64,000 bases of DNA from Semisulcospira habei (GCA_036245525.1 BTPG01000002.1:121745451-121809450); one strand, 5' to 3'. Shown: positions 20,728-31,789, counted from the stretch's first letter. The notes: a model not told the origin generated them from the sequence alone. Program-made: numbers and translations.

Positions 20728-20839
20728 CTTCCAGTGCACATGTAGTAGCCAGTGAAAGAGTCTTTACACTGGCACTCATTACAGCCATCCTTCCAGTTCT
20801 CTCCCTGGTCATACATCCTCATTTGATACACACACTTGC
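20728..20839 (-). CDS. Host gene exon A, VWC module 8 first half (112 nt)
   Basis: The acceptor is CTTTTTTTCAG and the donor GTATGG; phase is 1 to 2. It encodes KCVYQMRMYDQGENWKDGC then CQCKDSFTGYYMCTGR. It is the only A exon not 115 nt long, being shorter by exactly one codon, so the frame is kept. It joins the exon at 18927 with an Arg-Cys junction. Confidence 0.87.
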
Positions 20840-21162
20840 CTGAAAAAAAGATTATTTCTATTCCATATGTGCGACAGTCGGAACGAAACAAAAATCTAAA
20901 CACGTCATATATACTTATAAAGGGAGCAAAAGGCAAAGACAGTTATAAGTGCACGTATATTGTGGGGCTCATTATGATCTATCCTCAAGGAGATGGAAAG
21001 CAAAATTAGTGAGTGCTGAATATTTAACCCCCTTGTTTATGCATGCAATATAATGCAATATGATATGATACGATAGAAAACAATATGAAATGATACAAAA
21101 CGATACAATGCAATGCAATACTGTACTATCCCCTACGGGAAATATTGGTGCAGTGATATAAC
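20840..21162. other. Intron with degenerate ATACGAT-type simple repeat
   Basis: Around 21048-21125 there are short diverged repeats of the form ATGATACRATA. Nothing else is recognised. Confidence 0.5.
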
Positions 21163-22490
21163 TTAACAAGAAAGGCAAAACCCTTATGGCTCACATGTAT
21201 GACCAATCCAAATAAAAAATGTGACATTTGTGCTCTTGACCTTGCCAACAGGTCACTGAAATAACCAAGCGTTCAAGTGTCTAAACATAAGTAAAGCGTT
21301 GCATGGCTTTTGTACCAGCAAAATCCGAGTTTTCTCCAAATATATGCATTTTTCTGTGAGGGGTCAACTAAATTAGTATATACAGAAAGGTGTTCTCATC
21401 TGCTACCTTTCTGCCAAACGATTGAAAAGTTTGCTAAAACTTCGATAGAAACTTCAATTCTATCAACAACTGGCATTTTTCACACACTTGTTATCCTTTT
21501 CATTTATCATTTGAACTACTTAGTTTTGTGTGTGTGGAGGGGGGGGGGGGTGGGGGGGTGGGTGGGGGGTGGGGGTGGGATGTCTGAGAGTTTATGAGTA
21601 TGGCTGCCTATGTGAATAGTGTTGTTAATTGTTTGTAAGTATTATGTTTTACTTATATGTATGTGCATGTGTAGATAGTTTTCTAGTTGTTAGCAACGGC
21701 AGGATTGTAAAATGGCTGTGTCAATGACGATGTCAATGCCTTAACCGTTGTAAAATAAAGTTTCATTGATTCATTGATTCACTTGCCAACCTCCTGTGAC
21801 CCTTGACCTTCCGAGGGGCATCCAAATTAGTATGCATAGAAAGACCTTATTATCAGGTATCTCGATACCAAGTTTGGGTTTGAGTTGAAAATAGTATTTG
21901 AGAAAAAAACGGTTTTTTGTCAAGATATGGCTATTGTTTACCCCTTTCTGGACCCCCCCCCCCTCCCAATGACCATTGACTGGAGACCAGTAAATTAATA
22001 TGCATAGAAGGTCTTATCATCAACTACCTTTGCGTCAAATCAGATTGAAAAGTTGGCCAAAATTTTGATCAAAAACTATAATTCTATCAAAAACAGACAT
22101 TTTTTACACATTTTTGCCGATGTCCTGTGACCTTGAACTTTGCGAGGGGTCATCCAAATTAGTATGCATAGAAAGGTCTTACCATGAGGCATCTCTGTAT
22201 CAAGTTTGGGTTAGAAGTTGAAAGCAGTACTTGAAGAGAAACAATATGTGTCAAAATATGGCTATTTTGGACCCCTTTCTTTACCCCTGTGATCTTGATC
22301 TTTGGTCACTGAAATTGGTACGTTTAGAAAGATTTTACCATAAAGTACCCTTGGGCCAAGCTTGAAGTCTGAGGCTTGTTTAGTCTCCGAGAAAATGCCA
22401 ACGTTAAAGTTTACCACAGCGGCCAAACGCCGGACAGATGATGGATGGCCCATTAAATAGATTCACTTTTGCTATTGCACAGAGGCAAAA
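21163..22490. repeat. R-family repeat element, copy R2
   Basis: It opens AACAAGAAAGGCAAAACCCT with GGCTCACATG and closes with GATGGCCCATTAAATAGATT, CACTTTTGCTATTGCAC and GAGGC. The body has several ~165-170 bp units, each with TGACC(C)TTGACCTT, TTAGTATGCATAGAAAGG, CTTATCATCAG and AAAATATGGCTATTTT. It is interrupted by an unrelated insertion at 21491-21779. Confidence 0.7.
21491..21779 (+). mobile_element. Probable 3' fragment of a non-LTR element inside R2
   Basis: Its tail is AATAAAGTTTCATTGATTCATTGATT, a short-repeat 3' end after an AATAAA signal, typical of 5'-truncated non-LTR insertions. CACTTG flanks both sides (21485-21490 and 21780-21785) as a possible target duplication. A GT/G-rich tract lies near its start. 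It is too short to assign to a clade. Confidence 0.5.
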
Positions 22491-22512
22491 ATATTGAAAG
22501 ATACATTTAAGA

Positions 22513-22870
22513 AAAAATGAATTTTTCTCTAAAATGTATTATTTCGAAAAATACTTACCGATGACATTACTACTAGGAAGATATGCCTAGCTTACCTAAT
22601 TTCAGCCTAAGAACCTGTTGTGTTCCTACACAACCAGGGAGGCAACTCAAGGAAGACGTAAAAAGGGACCCTGAGTTGTCTCCCGTCCCTGCATCCGGTC
22701 ACGTACCACGTGATGTTACGCCAGTCGGAAATGCTTAGCTTACTGGCGGCAAGCGGGGCAGGTGGGAGGGTCCTCCGAGTAATGTCATCAGTAAGTATTT
22801 TTCGAAAAAATACATTTTAGAGAAAAATTCATTTGTTTTTTGAAAATACATTCCCGATGACATTACTACT
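22513..22870 (-). repeat. D2 3' terminal block
   Basis: 22513-22568 and 22783-22832 are inverted copies of a ~50-bp motif (TTCTCTAAAATGTATTATTT and its complement). The next 40 bp (TTTTGAAAATACATTCCCGA through TGACATTACTACTAG) is the inverted partner of the right end at 28365-28413. The layout is identical to D1 and D3. Confidence 0.7.
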
Positions 22871-23002
22871 AGGAAAAATAGCACGGAGGAGGAGGGTGCC
22901 GCCTACAGTATTTTACCCCCCCCCCCCCCCCCCCCCGAGTAAGGGCTTAGCCAGACCCGCCCTCTCCGGAGCAAACTCCGGACAATTTCAGCTAAGCTTT
23001 AT

Positions 23003-24244
23003 CTACGTCGCCTCCGGCGCTGGGAGGGAGTGTTGCACCGCGGCGATGTCCACCACCAGGGCCAGGGTGTCTCGCTGGCCTGCCAAATCCCTGAGGTAGA
23101 AACGGGCGAAGGTTGAGTCTGCCCGCCAGCCCACAGCTGCCACGATGTCTCTGACGGCACAGTTGCAGTCGAAGGCGACGCTCGTGGCCATGGCTCTAAG
23201 CTCGTGCGCGCGGATCCTTAGCCTCTTAGCTCACTCAGGGGAGAGGTCCTGGTAGGCGGACCAGATGACCCAGCGTAGCCAGGAAGATATCGTCTGGGCC
23301 GATATAACAGTTCTGCCTGGGGACAACAGCAGAAAGAGGCGGGACCGTCCCCTCCAGACCGGTTTGGATCGGCGTAGGTAGATGCGCAGGGCGCGCACCG
23401 GATCTGGCTGCCTGGTCTCCCAGGGAAAGTTCAACCCTTTCAGCGGCCGAATGGTGATCACCTGGGGTGCGGTCAAGGGAGACCTAGTCTTGGCGAGAAA
23501 TGAAGGGTCGGTGAGGAGTTGCACGGAGCCATCCGTCCTGAATTGCAGACAGGCTGGGCGCGTGGAGAGCGCGTGCAGCTCGCTTACTCGGGCAGCCGTG
23601 GCAACGGCCAGCAGGAAGCAGGTCTTCCAAGTCACGTCTGCGAACCGGGCCAGGGGGAGCGGTTCGAATCGGTCCAAATTCAGCCACGTAAGCACCCAGG
23701 GCAGGTCCCAGCGTGGGATCAGCGAGCGGGGGATTGGCCGTTGGAGGCCGAAGTGGGCCATAAGTTGGGCGAGGTCTTTGCAGGCGCCAGGGTCCAGGCG
23801 ACCGAGGTGGCGATAAGTGTCAGCTATCATGGCCAGGTAACCCATGATGGTGATGGGTGCTAAGGCCTGCTCGCCGAAGAGCCAGAGGAAGAACTCGGCG
23901 AGCTGAGGGGTAGTCAGATCGGTGGGGAAGAGGTGATGGTCGGTGCACCAGGACCTTATGACTCGCCACTTTCCCTCGTAGATGCGCCTGGCAGCTGTAG
24001 CGATAGCCTCCACCGCTGCACTGGAGAAACCTCTAGTGGCGAGGGCGTGCCGCACAATCTCCAGGCGTGAAGGAGAAGCCGCTCTGGGCACGGGTGGAAC
24101 AGCCGCTGGCGGGGCTGCTTGAGCATCGTGCGCGGGGTGGGCAGCAGTAGGGGAGGGGGGGGGGGGGCCCGTGGCGAAACTCAGCAGGTGGTCCAAGATC
24201 TGGTCCAGGAGAACGGGGCCACCAGTAACACGACCGCGTTGCAT
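23003..24244 (-). pseudogene. D2 tyrosine recombinase, single in-frame stop
   Basis: 337 codons from 24244 to 23231 include QLAEFFLWLF (N-terminal SAM-like region), LATAARVSELHALS-type box I (here VATAARVSELHAL, catalytic Arg) and ISSWLRWVIWSAY. A TGA at 23231-23233 interrupts LSPE/AKR. The same frame then continues RIRAHELRAMA (H-x-x-R), VRDIVAAVGW and FARFYLRDLAGQ with the nucleophile Tyr. All expected catalytic residues are present, so this copy is one nonsense change from an open recombinase frame. The family integrates a circular cDNA by Tyr-mediated recombination. Confidence 0.82.
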
Positions 24245-24834
24245 GCCCTGAGCTTCAGCAGGACTTTAGGGACTAGGACTGTCGGGGGATACGCGTAAGC
24301 GTTGAGGCCGTCCCAAGAGATGGAGAGCACGTCGACTACCCAAGCAGGGGGGTCCGGGATAGGGGAGACAAAGAGAGGAAGTTGACGATTCCATCTCGTG
24401 GCAAAGAGGTCGATCATGGGAGTCCCCCACTGAGCGTAGATTATCTGAAAGATATTCGGGCGCAGGGTCCACTCTGTGTGGAGGAGCTGGCCGCGCCGCG
24501 AGAGGGAGTCGGCTAAGACGTTCAGGTGGCCCGGAATGTGTCGCGCTCGGAGGGAGATGCCGCGGTCTTCGCACCACCGGAGGACCTGGTACAGGAGGAT
24601 GCCGAGGGAGGAGGAGCGTGTCCCGCCCTGCTTCTGGATGTAGGAGACTACCGTGGAGTTGTCCGACAGGACGAGGTGTTGGTGTTGGAGACGAGTCTCC
24701 CACGCGACGAATGCTCGCCAAACCACGTTCAGCTCCAACCAGTTGATGTGCCTGTCTGCGAGGTCCGGTTGCCAGCGGTCTAACGCCATGAGGAACAGTA
24801 GGTGTGCGCCCCACCTGGCGAGACTTGCATCCAC
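24181..24834 (-). pseudogene. D2 RNase H domain and connector
   Basis: A 217-codon frame opens MDASLARWGAHL (first catalytic Asp), then NWLELNVVWRAF (Glu), LVLSDNSTVVSYIQKQGG (Asp) and HIPGHLNVLADSLSR (last Asp). It continues with PMIDLFATRWNRQLP and AYAYPPTVLVPKVLLKL, the conserved connector before the recombinase. The RNase H removes template RNA during cDNA synthesis. It overlaps the RT frame at 24780-24834 and the recombinase frame at 24181-24244, consistent with small frame changes in a former polyprotein. Confidence 0.82.
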
Positions 24835-26197
24835 GCAGAGCGACAGCTGGGGGTCGGGTGAGGTGAGGGGTACTCCCGACGCAAGCCACGCGGGGTCCGC
24901 CCAGCGGAGCAGATGAGGTCAGAGCATCGAGATAACTGGCACCGGGGTAGCGAGATCGCCGGAGGACGGACGCCAGTGGAGAAGCAGATGCAACTGGAGT
25001 GGACGGGAAGGAGATCCGCCGCGGCACTCATCAGGCCGAGGAGCTGGAGCCATACTTTGGCGGGGACCGCATCTTCCTGGGCCGCCTGGCGGGCCAGGGA
25101 GGCCAGCTTCTGGATCCGGGGCTCTGGCAGTCTTCCCCGGTTGAGGTCGGTCAAAAACTCCATGCCTAGGTGCACAAACCGGCGGAAGGGCGTGAGGTCT
25201 GAGTTGCCCGCGTTGACCAGGAAGCCGAGCTGAGTCAATAACACGAACAGCGCATCTCTGTCCATCTCTAGGGTGGCCTCTGACTAGTTCCACAGGAGGA
25301 GGTCGTCTAAGTAGTTCGAGGTCGGACTGGAGGACGACTGTCTGGCCTTGGCGATGATGGCGTCCATGATGCACATGAACACACACGGGCTGAGGTTGAG
25401 ACCGAAAGGCTGGGCCCGAAACTGGTAGACCACGTCGTCGAAGGCGAAGCGCAGGAAACGCTGAGAGGCGGGGTGCATGGGGACGTGTAGATACGCGTCC
25501 GACAGGTACAGACTGACGGCGAAGTCCATGGGCTGCACGGCCGTCCTAAGGGCCCTGGCTGTCTCCATGCGGAACGCTGGGGCTGCGATGTACCTGGGCG
25601 CCACTTGCCGCCGGGCTTGGGGACCACAAAGAGGCGGCTGTAGAAGGCTGGGGGGGGGGGGGTCATGCCTGAGATTACCTCCATGGCGGCCTTCTGCAGT
25701 AGAGTGGCGACCTCGCCTCGAAGGGCGTCGGCTTTGATCTGATCGGGCGGGATCCCGGTCCACAGGGGAGAGTGCCGCAGCGGCGGCGGGGAGCGAAAGG
25801 CGATCAGGAGGCCCTCTAAGATGGTGGTGAGGACCCAGGGGTCGTCCGGCAGCAGCGAACGCCACGCTTCGCTGTGGAGGGCGAGCCTCCTGCCGACTGG
25901 AGATCCTGAGGCCGTGGGCGGGGGCTGGAGCAGGGGGGAGTCAGGGGGCCCTCCCGCGCCCCGGTCGGGCCTGGGCCAGAGCAGGAGCGGCCGAAGCCAG
26001 GGGTCCGCAGGGGGGCCTGGGCGCGAGCGGGGGGGGGGGAAGAGTGGAAGGTCTGGTGATCCGCAGGGCGCGACCCACGGCCTTGCGGGCTGCCGGAAAG
26101 CGGGGGGGGGGGGGGGAAGCAGAGCTGCTCGGCCAGAGGTCCTTGTTTGCGTTCTTAACCGCCTGCCAGGTGGGGCCGAAGAGGAGGGAGCTGCCAA
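24780..26197 (-). pseudogene. D2 reverse transcriptase, frameshifted
   Basis: The 26197 frame leads in with Pro/Arg-rich sequence and reaches FYSRLFVVPKPGGKWRP at about 25620. A shift follows to the frame with DAYLHVPMHPASQRFLRFAF, VYQFRAQPFGLNLSP and SNYLDDLLLWN (YLDD active site near 25300). A third frame (25265-24780) has FLVNAGNSDLTPFRRF and HLGMEFLTDLNRGRLPE (thumb). The palm motifs are intact, so this copy decayed recently by indels, many at C runs. Confidence 0.8.
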
Positions 26198-27840
26198 GGG
26201 GGGTCGCGACAGAGCTGCGTCTTCACCTCAGGGGGCAGGCCACGGCAGGCTTAGAGCACGGCATCTCAACGCATCAGGTCACAGTTGGAGGCGGCGGCCT
26301 TGGCGTTGACAGAAGAATGATATGCTGCCCGGTTAGCCGCCCCCGCCAGGGCAAGGAGGTCCCCAAAGAGAGGCGAGATGGACGCGACGGACGAAAGCTT
26401 GTGTCAGGAGCTCCAGGAAACCCGAGCATGCCAAGTGTTGCGGACAAGGGACGCAGTCTTGTCCAAGCCTCGGGGAATGCTACGCTTCAGCCTCCCGGAG
26501 CCGCCTGCCTGTACTAGCGCCGGTGGATCCACTGTGGGTAAGGGACAGGAGAAAGCCTGGGAATGCCCTGCGTACCAGTCCTGGTGAAAGGTGATGTCGA
26601 GGCCGGCAGGCCACCTACGGTCGGAGAAGAAGTCGGACTAGAGGGAAGTACCCTGCTGAAGCTGCGCGAAGAAGGCGTCCACGAGGTCCAGAAAGCCTAG
26701 GGGCTGGGGGAGCGACGAACCTCTTTACCTGACGGGCGGCGTCGACGAAGGCAGAGGCTGTCCTCTTGAGCGGGGGGGGGGGGGGGGGGGGGGGGGCGGC
26801 GGGCAGGCCTCCAAGGGAAGACAGGCCACAATCAGACGAGCCGCTTCGTCCAGGGATCGGAGAGTCTCCGCCCGTGGGGCCGAGGGGGCCGCGGGGCTGT
26901 CCGGAGAACGCGAGCGGGGACGAGGGAGAACGGCTGTCCGCGCCGATGAGGGCCGAGGCGGAGTCATCTGGCAAGAGGCTCAGGGCCTCATTGTCGTCAG
27001 GGGGGCGAGTCGCCCGGCGGGGGGGGGGGGGGGGCCGTGAGCTGCTCCAGGAGGACCGCCGGGCGAGGGGGAGGGGTCTCCCGCCCGAGCGGAGGGAGTC
27101 GGGGGCGTCGCGAGCATCGTCACAGCGTCCGGGCCTGGGGGAAGGACTCACCCGAGAGCTCCTCCACTGAAGGTAGGGTGAGGAAGGGGGCGAGGCGCGC
27201 CGGGGGGGGGGGACGACGGGGCGAGACACGGCGCTGGTGCGTGCTGGCCGCCTGTCCCGGGTCGCTGCAGGCCGGCCTCGATGAGGCGGGCGCTCTGCCG
27301 GCTAAACTCCCCGTAGGAGTGAGCGGGTCTGTCTTTGTGCGATATGTCAGCGCCCAGCGTATCCATTGCCGCAATGCGGGGTAAAAGCGGGCGGGCCTCG
27401 ATGAGGCTGGCGCACTGCCGGCCGGACTCCTCCGAGGAGCGGGCGGGCCAGGTCCGAGGGGACACAGTGGTAGACGAAGTCCTGGGACCTGAGGTGTAAT
27501 CACGGGCCCGACGTGCCGTCCTCTCCCCAAGGTCGGAGGGGGCGCGTCTGGTCTCTTCTCCTAGCAAGGAGGAGGGCGCCATGGCGGACGGGCGGTCACG
27601 TGTCGGCGTCAGGCGCTCGCGCCGGTAGAAACTCCAGAGCTGCGACCAAAGTTCCTCCGGCCAGGCGGTGCAGACATCACAAGAGTGGTCGGAGACGCAG
27701 CCAGAACAGGGGAGGCAGACCGCGTGGGTATCACTCGGCCACTGGAAGTCGCCGCACTGCAGGCAGGTGAGAACTTGGCAGCTGCAACACATACCAGACG
27801 TGAAAGGCGACCGGGCGTGGGCTCCCCGAGGCCCCGCCAA
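26198..27840 (-). pseudogene. D2 gag-like region
   Basis: The Cys-rich head near 27795-27620 has CCSCQVLTCLQCGDFQWP, LPCSGC and CDVCTAWPEELW. It is followed by Arg/Ser/Pro-rich sequence, then TASAFVDAARQVKRF near 26760-26710 and a further conserved segment up to the RT lead-in. Poly-G tracts at 26772-26796, 27019-27032 and 27201-27210 break the frame. It aligns in order with the D1 and D3 gag-like regions. Confidence 0.65.
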
Positions 27841-28413
27841 ACGAGTGTTCGACGCGAGTTGTCATACGAGCAACACGAAAGCACCCCCGGTCGAAGCCGC
27901 CGCTCGGCCCAAGGGCCAGTCGAGGGCATGGACCGAGGCCTTACCTTGCCATGGCTGCGGGGACGGGGGGGGGGGGGACGCGCCACACGGTCACCGTAAA
28001 TCCAAGGAACCACACCCGCAACCACGTAACTCCAAGGTACGACGGGGAACCACAAGTAATCCAAGGAACCCATGTAATCCACAGGGGCACACGTAATCCA
28101 AGGGAACATGCATAATCCAAAACCGACCGGCCAAGAACCGGTCACACCGTACACAGCCAAAGGTCATGTAGGCTAGAACACAACCGTTCACGGTAAGCTA
28201 AGCAAATAGACTGGCATGACACCATGTGGCACGTGACCGGATGGGCAGGGACGGGAGGATACTCAGGGTCCCTGGTTACGGCCCCCTTGAGTTGCCTCCC
28301 TGGTTGTGTAGGAACACAACAGGTTCTTAGGCTGAAATTAGGTAAGCTAGGCATATCTTCCTAGTGGTAATGTCAACGGGAATGTATTTTGAAAAAAACA
28401 AATATCTGTATAT
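27841..28413 (-). other. D2 5' leader and right terminus
   Basis: It is noncoding. Between 28000 and 28120 a short degenerate repeat (GTAATCCAAGGAACC and similar) occurs about six times. 28215-28330 matches the D1 right-end segment (GGCACGTGACCGGATGGG, TTGTGTAGGAACACAAC). It ends with the terminal inverted repeat. Confidence 0.6.
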
Positions 28414-28440
28414 GTTCATGTCATCCATGCCCCTCCCGCA

Positions 28441-28454
28441 CCCCCCCCCCCCCC
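28441..28454 (+). repeat. C14 homopolymer in the intron next to D2
   Basis: An unbroken C run lies between the D2 right end and the next exon. No function is evident. Confidence 0.85.
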
Positions 28455-28589
28455 ACCTCTCTGTTCCCCCCATTACTACATGTGCAAAGGGGACATAAAT
28501 AGGAATTACTGACTCCACTCCCCTGTCACACACACACCTAAACACACTTATATATGTATGATAAAAACAAAAGACAAACTAGACCTCAC

Positions 28590-28888
28590 CTCTCAGTCCA
28601 CCAGTGTTATTGACATATCCTGCAGGTACAAAGGCCCCACCTCCAGGTAGGCCAACACCCGTGATGGTGGTTGTGTAACCAGTCACGATCTGTGGGTTCA
28701 GTATGGGAGCTGCAGTGGGGTACAAGCCATCGGGTCCAGGGATTGCAGTGGGTTTGGGGCCAGGATCAATTTGTGGCAGAGGCTTGTATGAGCCGACCAT
28801 GGGGATGTTGCAGGAGAGGCTGGCGCAGCACAGACCAGGAATGCTGTAGAGCGAGCAGTATTGTGGCAGGGCTGGGTACGATGGGCAT
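28590..28888 (-). CDS. Host gene exon B, VWC module 7 second half plus linker
   Basis: The acceptor is TTGTTCACCAG and the donor GTGAGG (28584-28589); phase is 2 to 1. It encodes CPSYPALPQYC then GLCCASLSC. A 70-residue linker rich in Pro, Gly and Thr follows (KPLPQIDPGPKPTAIPGP and TGYTTTITGVGLPGGG). It is the longest B exon (299 nt). Confidence 0.88.
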
Positions 28889-28984
28889 CTGGTGAACAAT
28901 GGGAGGCAAACAAATGTATTAACCAGAAATGTTACCATACATCAGATTCTATCATCATTTTTGCAAAGTATACACTGTACCAAT

Positions 28985-29075
28985 AAACCATTTGACTGTC
29001 AGTGCTTTCTGTTGAGGTGATTCGTGGAGGAATCACCTCAAAAAAAAAAATGCTGCAGGCAGCAAAAGGGTAACA
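28985..29075. mobile_element. TTAA hairpin element, type 3 (decayed)
   Basis: The core hairpin GAGGTGATTCGTGGAGGAAT is followed by CACCTCA, and flanks ACCATTTGACTGTCAGTGC and GCAGGCAGCAAAAGGGTAA are inverted relatives. Terminal TTAA motifs are no longer clear. Confidence 0.45.
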
Positions 29076-29234
29076 CTTCACCGTAAGTACATTACTCTAG
29101 ACTACAAGACAAGTGCATCCAGGGTATCAGCTCAAACATACTTTTTATGTACAGGTAAACTTCCTGTTGATACTTTGTGGGTTGCAGTGCTCCTTGCGTG
29201 TATATTTGTCCCTTCATTCAACAAAACTGAAAAC

Positions 29235-29425
29235 TAAACCCCCTGACTGCCACTGCACACTGAGCAACATCTACGTAAGAACACAAATGAAATGGGCCCA
29301 AATAAAATAGAACTAACAAGAGACATAAATCATCATGAGCCCCTGTGACTGCAGGGGCTCATCAGGATTTATGTCCCATGTAGATGGGTAGTGTTCACAT
29401 TGCCCCAGCACTTAAGGGGTTAAAA
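29235..29425. mobile_element. TTAA hairpin element, type 2
   Basis: The centre is GACATAAATCATCATGAGCC then CCTGTGACTGCAGG and the pairing GGCTCATCAGGATTTATGTC. The right end is CACTTAAGGGGTTAA; the left end ACCCCCTGACTGCC is the approximate inverse. Relatives lie at 46544, 48088 and 56165. Confidence 0.7.
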
Positions 29426-29512
29426 CCAACCACATTCTCTTTAATGAACAGTCTTGTAAGAGTCAGGTTGACGAGGACACAAAATGTTAATATTTGCCAA
29501 AGCCTTTCTTAC

Positions 29513-29627
29513 TTGGCCACACATCTGTAGAAGCCCACTCCATCACCAATGCAGGTACAGGTGTAGTCACAGCTATCGTCCCATGTTTCACCAGGTATGT
29601 GTACCACTCCTTTGTACACGCACCCCT
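29513..29627 (-). CDS. Host gene exon A, VWC module 7 first half
   Basis: A 115-nt exon with acceptor TGTGTGTCCAG and donor GTAAGA; phase is 1 to 2. It encodes GCVYKGVVHIPGETWDDSC then DYTCTCIGDGVGFYRCVAK. The usual DGC is DSC here. It joins exon 28888 with a Lys-Cys junction. Confidence 0.88.
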
Positions 29628-29680
29628 CTGGACACACACACACACAAGCCAAACTTTAACATGTTCTCATTTGCTGCTAA

Positions 29681-30419
29681 AGGCAATACCTATAACTCGA
29701 GGCAAATTTGTATCGTTACATTGTTGTGTAATGTTCTGTGCATCTACTGTGGTAAATCAGGGTATTTACCCGACCACATATAGTAGTGCACCTTCGTGTT
29801 TGTGTATGTATGTTTCTCCTGCCTACTTCCTAAGTTCCTGAGAAAGACATGGCTTATAAGCGAGACCTGAGGATGCAGATGATCGTCTTGCTCTATACCT
29901 GGGTATTTCTCTGTGGGCTGGCGATTGGGTGCCTGATAGGCGGGGGCAGGGGATCTAACTGTTTGTCTGTCCAGCGCTGAGTGATTCCCCTTGGTTTGTG
30001 TACAATTCTGCCAGCGCTAGCCTCACCTAACTGGTTTGTGAGTATGGTATCTATAACTCGAGGCAAATTTGTATCGTTACATTGTTGCGTAATGTTCTGT
30101 GCATCTATTGTGGGAAATCAGGGTATTTACCCGACCACATATAGTAGTGCACCTTCGTGTTTGTGTATGTATGTTTCTCCTGCCAACTTTCTAAGTTCCT
30201 GAGAAAGACATGGGTTATAAGCGAGACCTGATGCATCCTTCTGAGGATGCAGATGATCGTCTTGTTCTATACCTGCGTATTTCTCTGTGGGCTGGCGATT
30301 GGGTGCCTGATTGGCGGGGGCAGGGTATCTAACTGTTTGTCTGTCCAGCGCTGAGTGATTCCTCTTGGTTTGTGTACAATTCTGCCAGCGCTAGCCTCAC
30401 CTATCTGGTTTGTGAGTAA
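29681..30419 (+). repeat. Two-copy 361-bp tandem duplication
   Basis: The segment from CTATAACTCGAGGCAAATTT to CTGGTTTGTGAGTA occurs twice, 361 bp apart (for example 29691 and 30052), with a small insertion in the second copy. It is intronic, between exons 29627 and 30869. It contains no exon copy. Confidence 0.85.
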
Positions 30420-30868
30420 AGGCAGTGAGTATATTTCTAATGTTAGATGCCTTTTGCTTCATAAATCATGCAGTTGTTTATATCTCAATTCTTAGATGCA
30501 CTTTTGACACAGCAGGAGTGGTAAGAGTTGTGGAAACAAAAAATTGGGTCTCTTTATCAAGTACTAAAAGGAGGCAGTGCTATATAAGAGTGAGGACCAG
30601 TCTGATACACTGTTGCTATTATTACTGCATGCGTCCTTGTAACAATTTTACAGTAACACCGGACGAGTTTTATGATCCCCTGCGACTGCTGGGTCTCGTT
30701 TGTCAGAAATGCGTCGAGTTGCCGTTTAATGGACTCAAATAGCTTACTCTGCCTGCAAGAGGTGTAAATTCTCATAAGCCCCTGCTACTGAAATGGACTT
30801 GCTGAATCCATTAAGCCGCAAACGTGATGAATTTCCTGACTAGCTTCTGATTTGGACTTGCAACTCAC
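30420..30868. other. Intron, nothing recognised
   Basis: Short ORFs occur on both strands but none has homology or module structure that I recognise. Confidence 0.45.
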
Positions 30869-31243
30869 CGAACTGGCCTCCAATGGTGGTAAGAACTCCT
30901 GTACCCGTCGGCAGTGGCATGGGACTGTTGCCTGTGATAATAGTGTGTGTTCCCAGGGGCACCACATTTGTGATCGATGGGGAAAGAGTAGGCGAGAGGG
31001 TGGGGGTGCCACCGATTTCTGGCGTAAGTGATGTCCCTTGAACGTTGCAGACAGGCCTCTCGCAGCAGGCATTCGCAGGGTCTGGCTGCAGTTGGCAGTA
31101 GTCAGGCAGCCCAGAGAAAGCCTTGCACATGTAGGTGCATGTGTAGAGGCCGATGGTATCATCATCACAGGTGCATCGGTAGTCACATCCATCCTCCCAG
31201 GAATCTCCCTGTTGGTGCATCACACCCTTGTACACACAGGCAC
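30869..31243 (-). CDS. Host gene exon A+B fused, complete VWC module 6 plus linker
   Basis: The acceptor is TGTATGGCAG (exon starts 31243) and the donor GTGAGT (30863-30868); phase is 1 to 1. It encodes ACVYKGVMHQQGDSWEDGC, CTCDDDTIGLYTCTYMC, then LPDYCQLQPDPANACCERPVC and a Pro/Thr linker (GGTPTLSPTLSPSITN, GTHTIITGNSPMPLPTG). The first 115 nt equal one A exon and the remaining 260 nt equal one B exon. The A/B intron is therefore missing at exactly its usual position, between AT and G of an ATG Met codon. Confidence 0.9.
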
Positions 31244-31280
31244 CTGCCATACAAACACAACAATAGAATAAGTCACTTTA

Positions 31281-31493
31281 ACCCACTTAGGCCTGATGCA
31301 CTACAGCAGGAGAAGGATTGACCATGATAATTTAAGGGTAGTGCCAGATTAGCTTGGCGCCTGATGGCGCCAAAGCTAATCTGGCACTACCCTTGAATTA
31401 TTATGGTTAATCCATCTCCTGCAACCGGTGCATCGTCGTTAGGTGACACCTCCAAAATTTAGGAAATGCAGCAGTGAGATTAAATGGGTTAAC
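31281..31493. mobile_element. TTAA hairpin MITE, type 1 (copy H4)
   Basis: It begins TTAACCCACTTAGGCC and ends TTAAATGGGTTAA. The hairpin pairs GGGTAGTGCCAGATTAGC with GCTAATCTGGCACTACCC around GGCGCCTGATGGCGCC. It is one of the best preserved copies. Confidence 0.87.
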
Positions 31494-31529
31494 ACACTTT
31501 TCCTAAGAAGGGAATCTTCAAAGAGCTGT

Positions 31530-31620
31530 CCTCCGAGGACTATGTTACAATTCAGGGGGGCCGATCGACCATGATAGCTCAATGAGGTGCCAGGATAGCT
31601 TGGTGCCTAAAACAACAATA
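31530..31620. mobile_element. Decayed type 1 hairpin fragment
   Basis: GATCGACCATGATAGCTCAA and CAGGATAGCTTGGTGCC match the left arm of the type 1 MITEs. The right arm is missing. Confidence 0.5.
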
Positions 31621-31789
31621 CGGTACAGTTCAAAGGAGCTGCTAGAGGACCCTCTGTGCACTGAGGTCTATGAGTTAGCTATTTGTCAGTCTGGGAGTCA
31701 AACACAATGAGGTACCAACCAGTGCTCAAGCAACACACATTTCACTGATGATAACATACATGAACTGACCTCAATACCTGTCTTTATCT

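Larger units (their letters stand above)
22513..28413 (-). mobile_element. D2: DIRS-like retrotransposon, most complete copy
   Basis: The termini are ATTTTTCTCTAAAATGTATT at 22520 and GTCAACGGGAATGTATTTTG ... ACAAAT at 28413, the same as D1 and D3. Minus-strand order is gag-like (27840-26198), RT with YLDD (26197-24780), RNase H (24834-24181) and tyrosine recombinase (24244-23003). This is the canonical DIRS order, with no integrase, protease or LTR. The element sits in the intron between exons 28590 and 20839 in the same orientation as the gene. A few frameshifts and one stop disable it. Confidence 0.85.

Noticed and set aside
23003..24244. Phage or bacterial integrase indicating contamination
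   Set aside because: It is linked to RT, RNase H and gag in DIRS order, with the same terminal repeats as two other copies in introns of the same gene.
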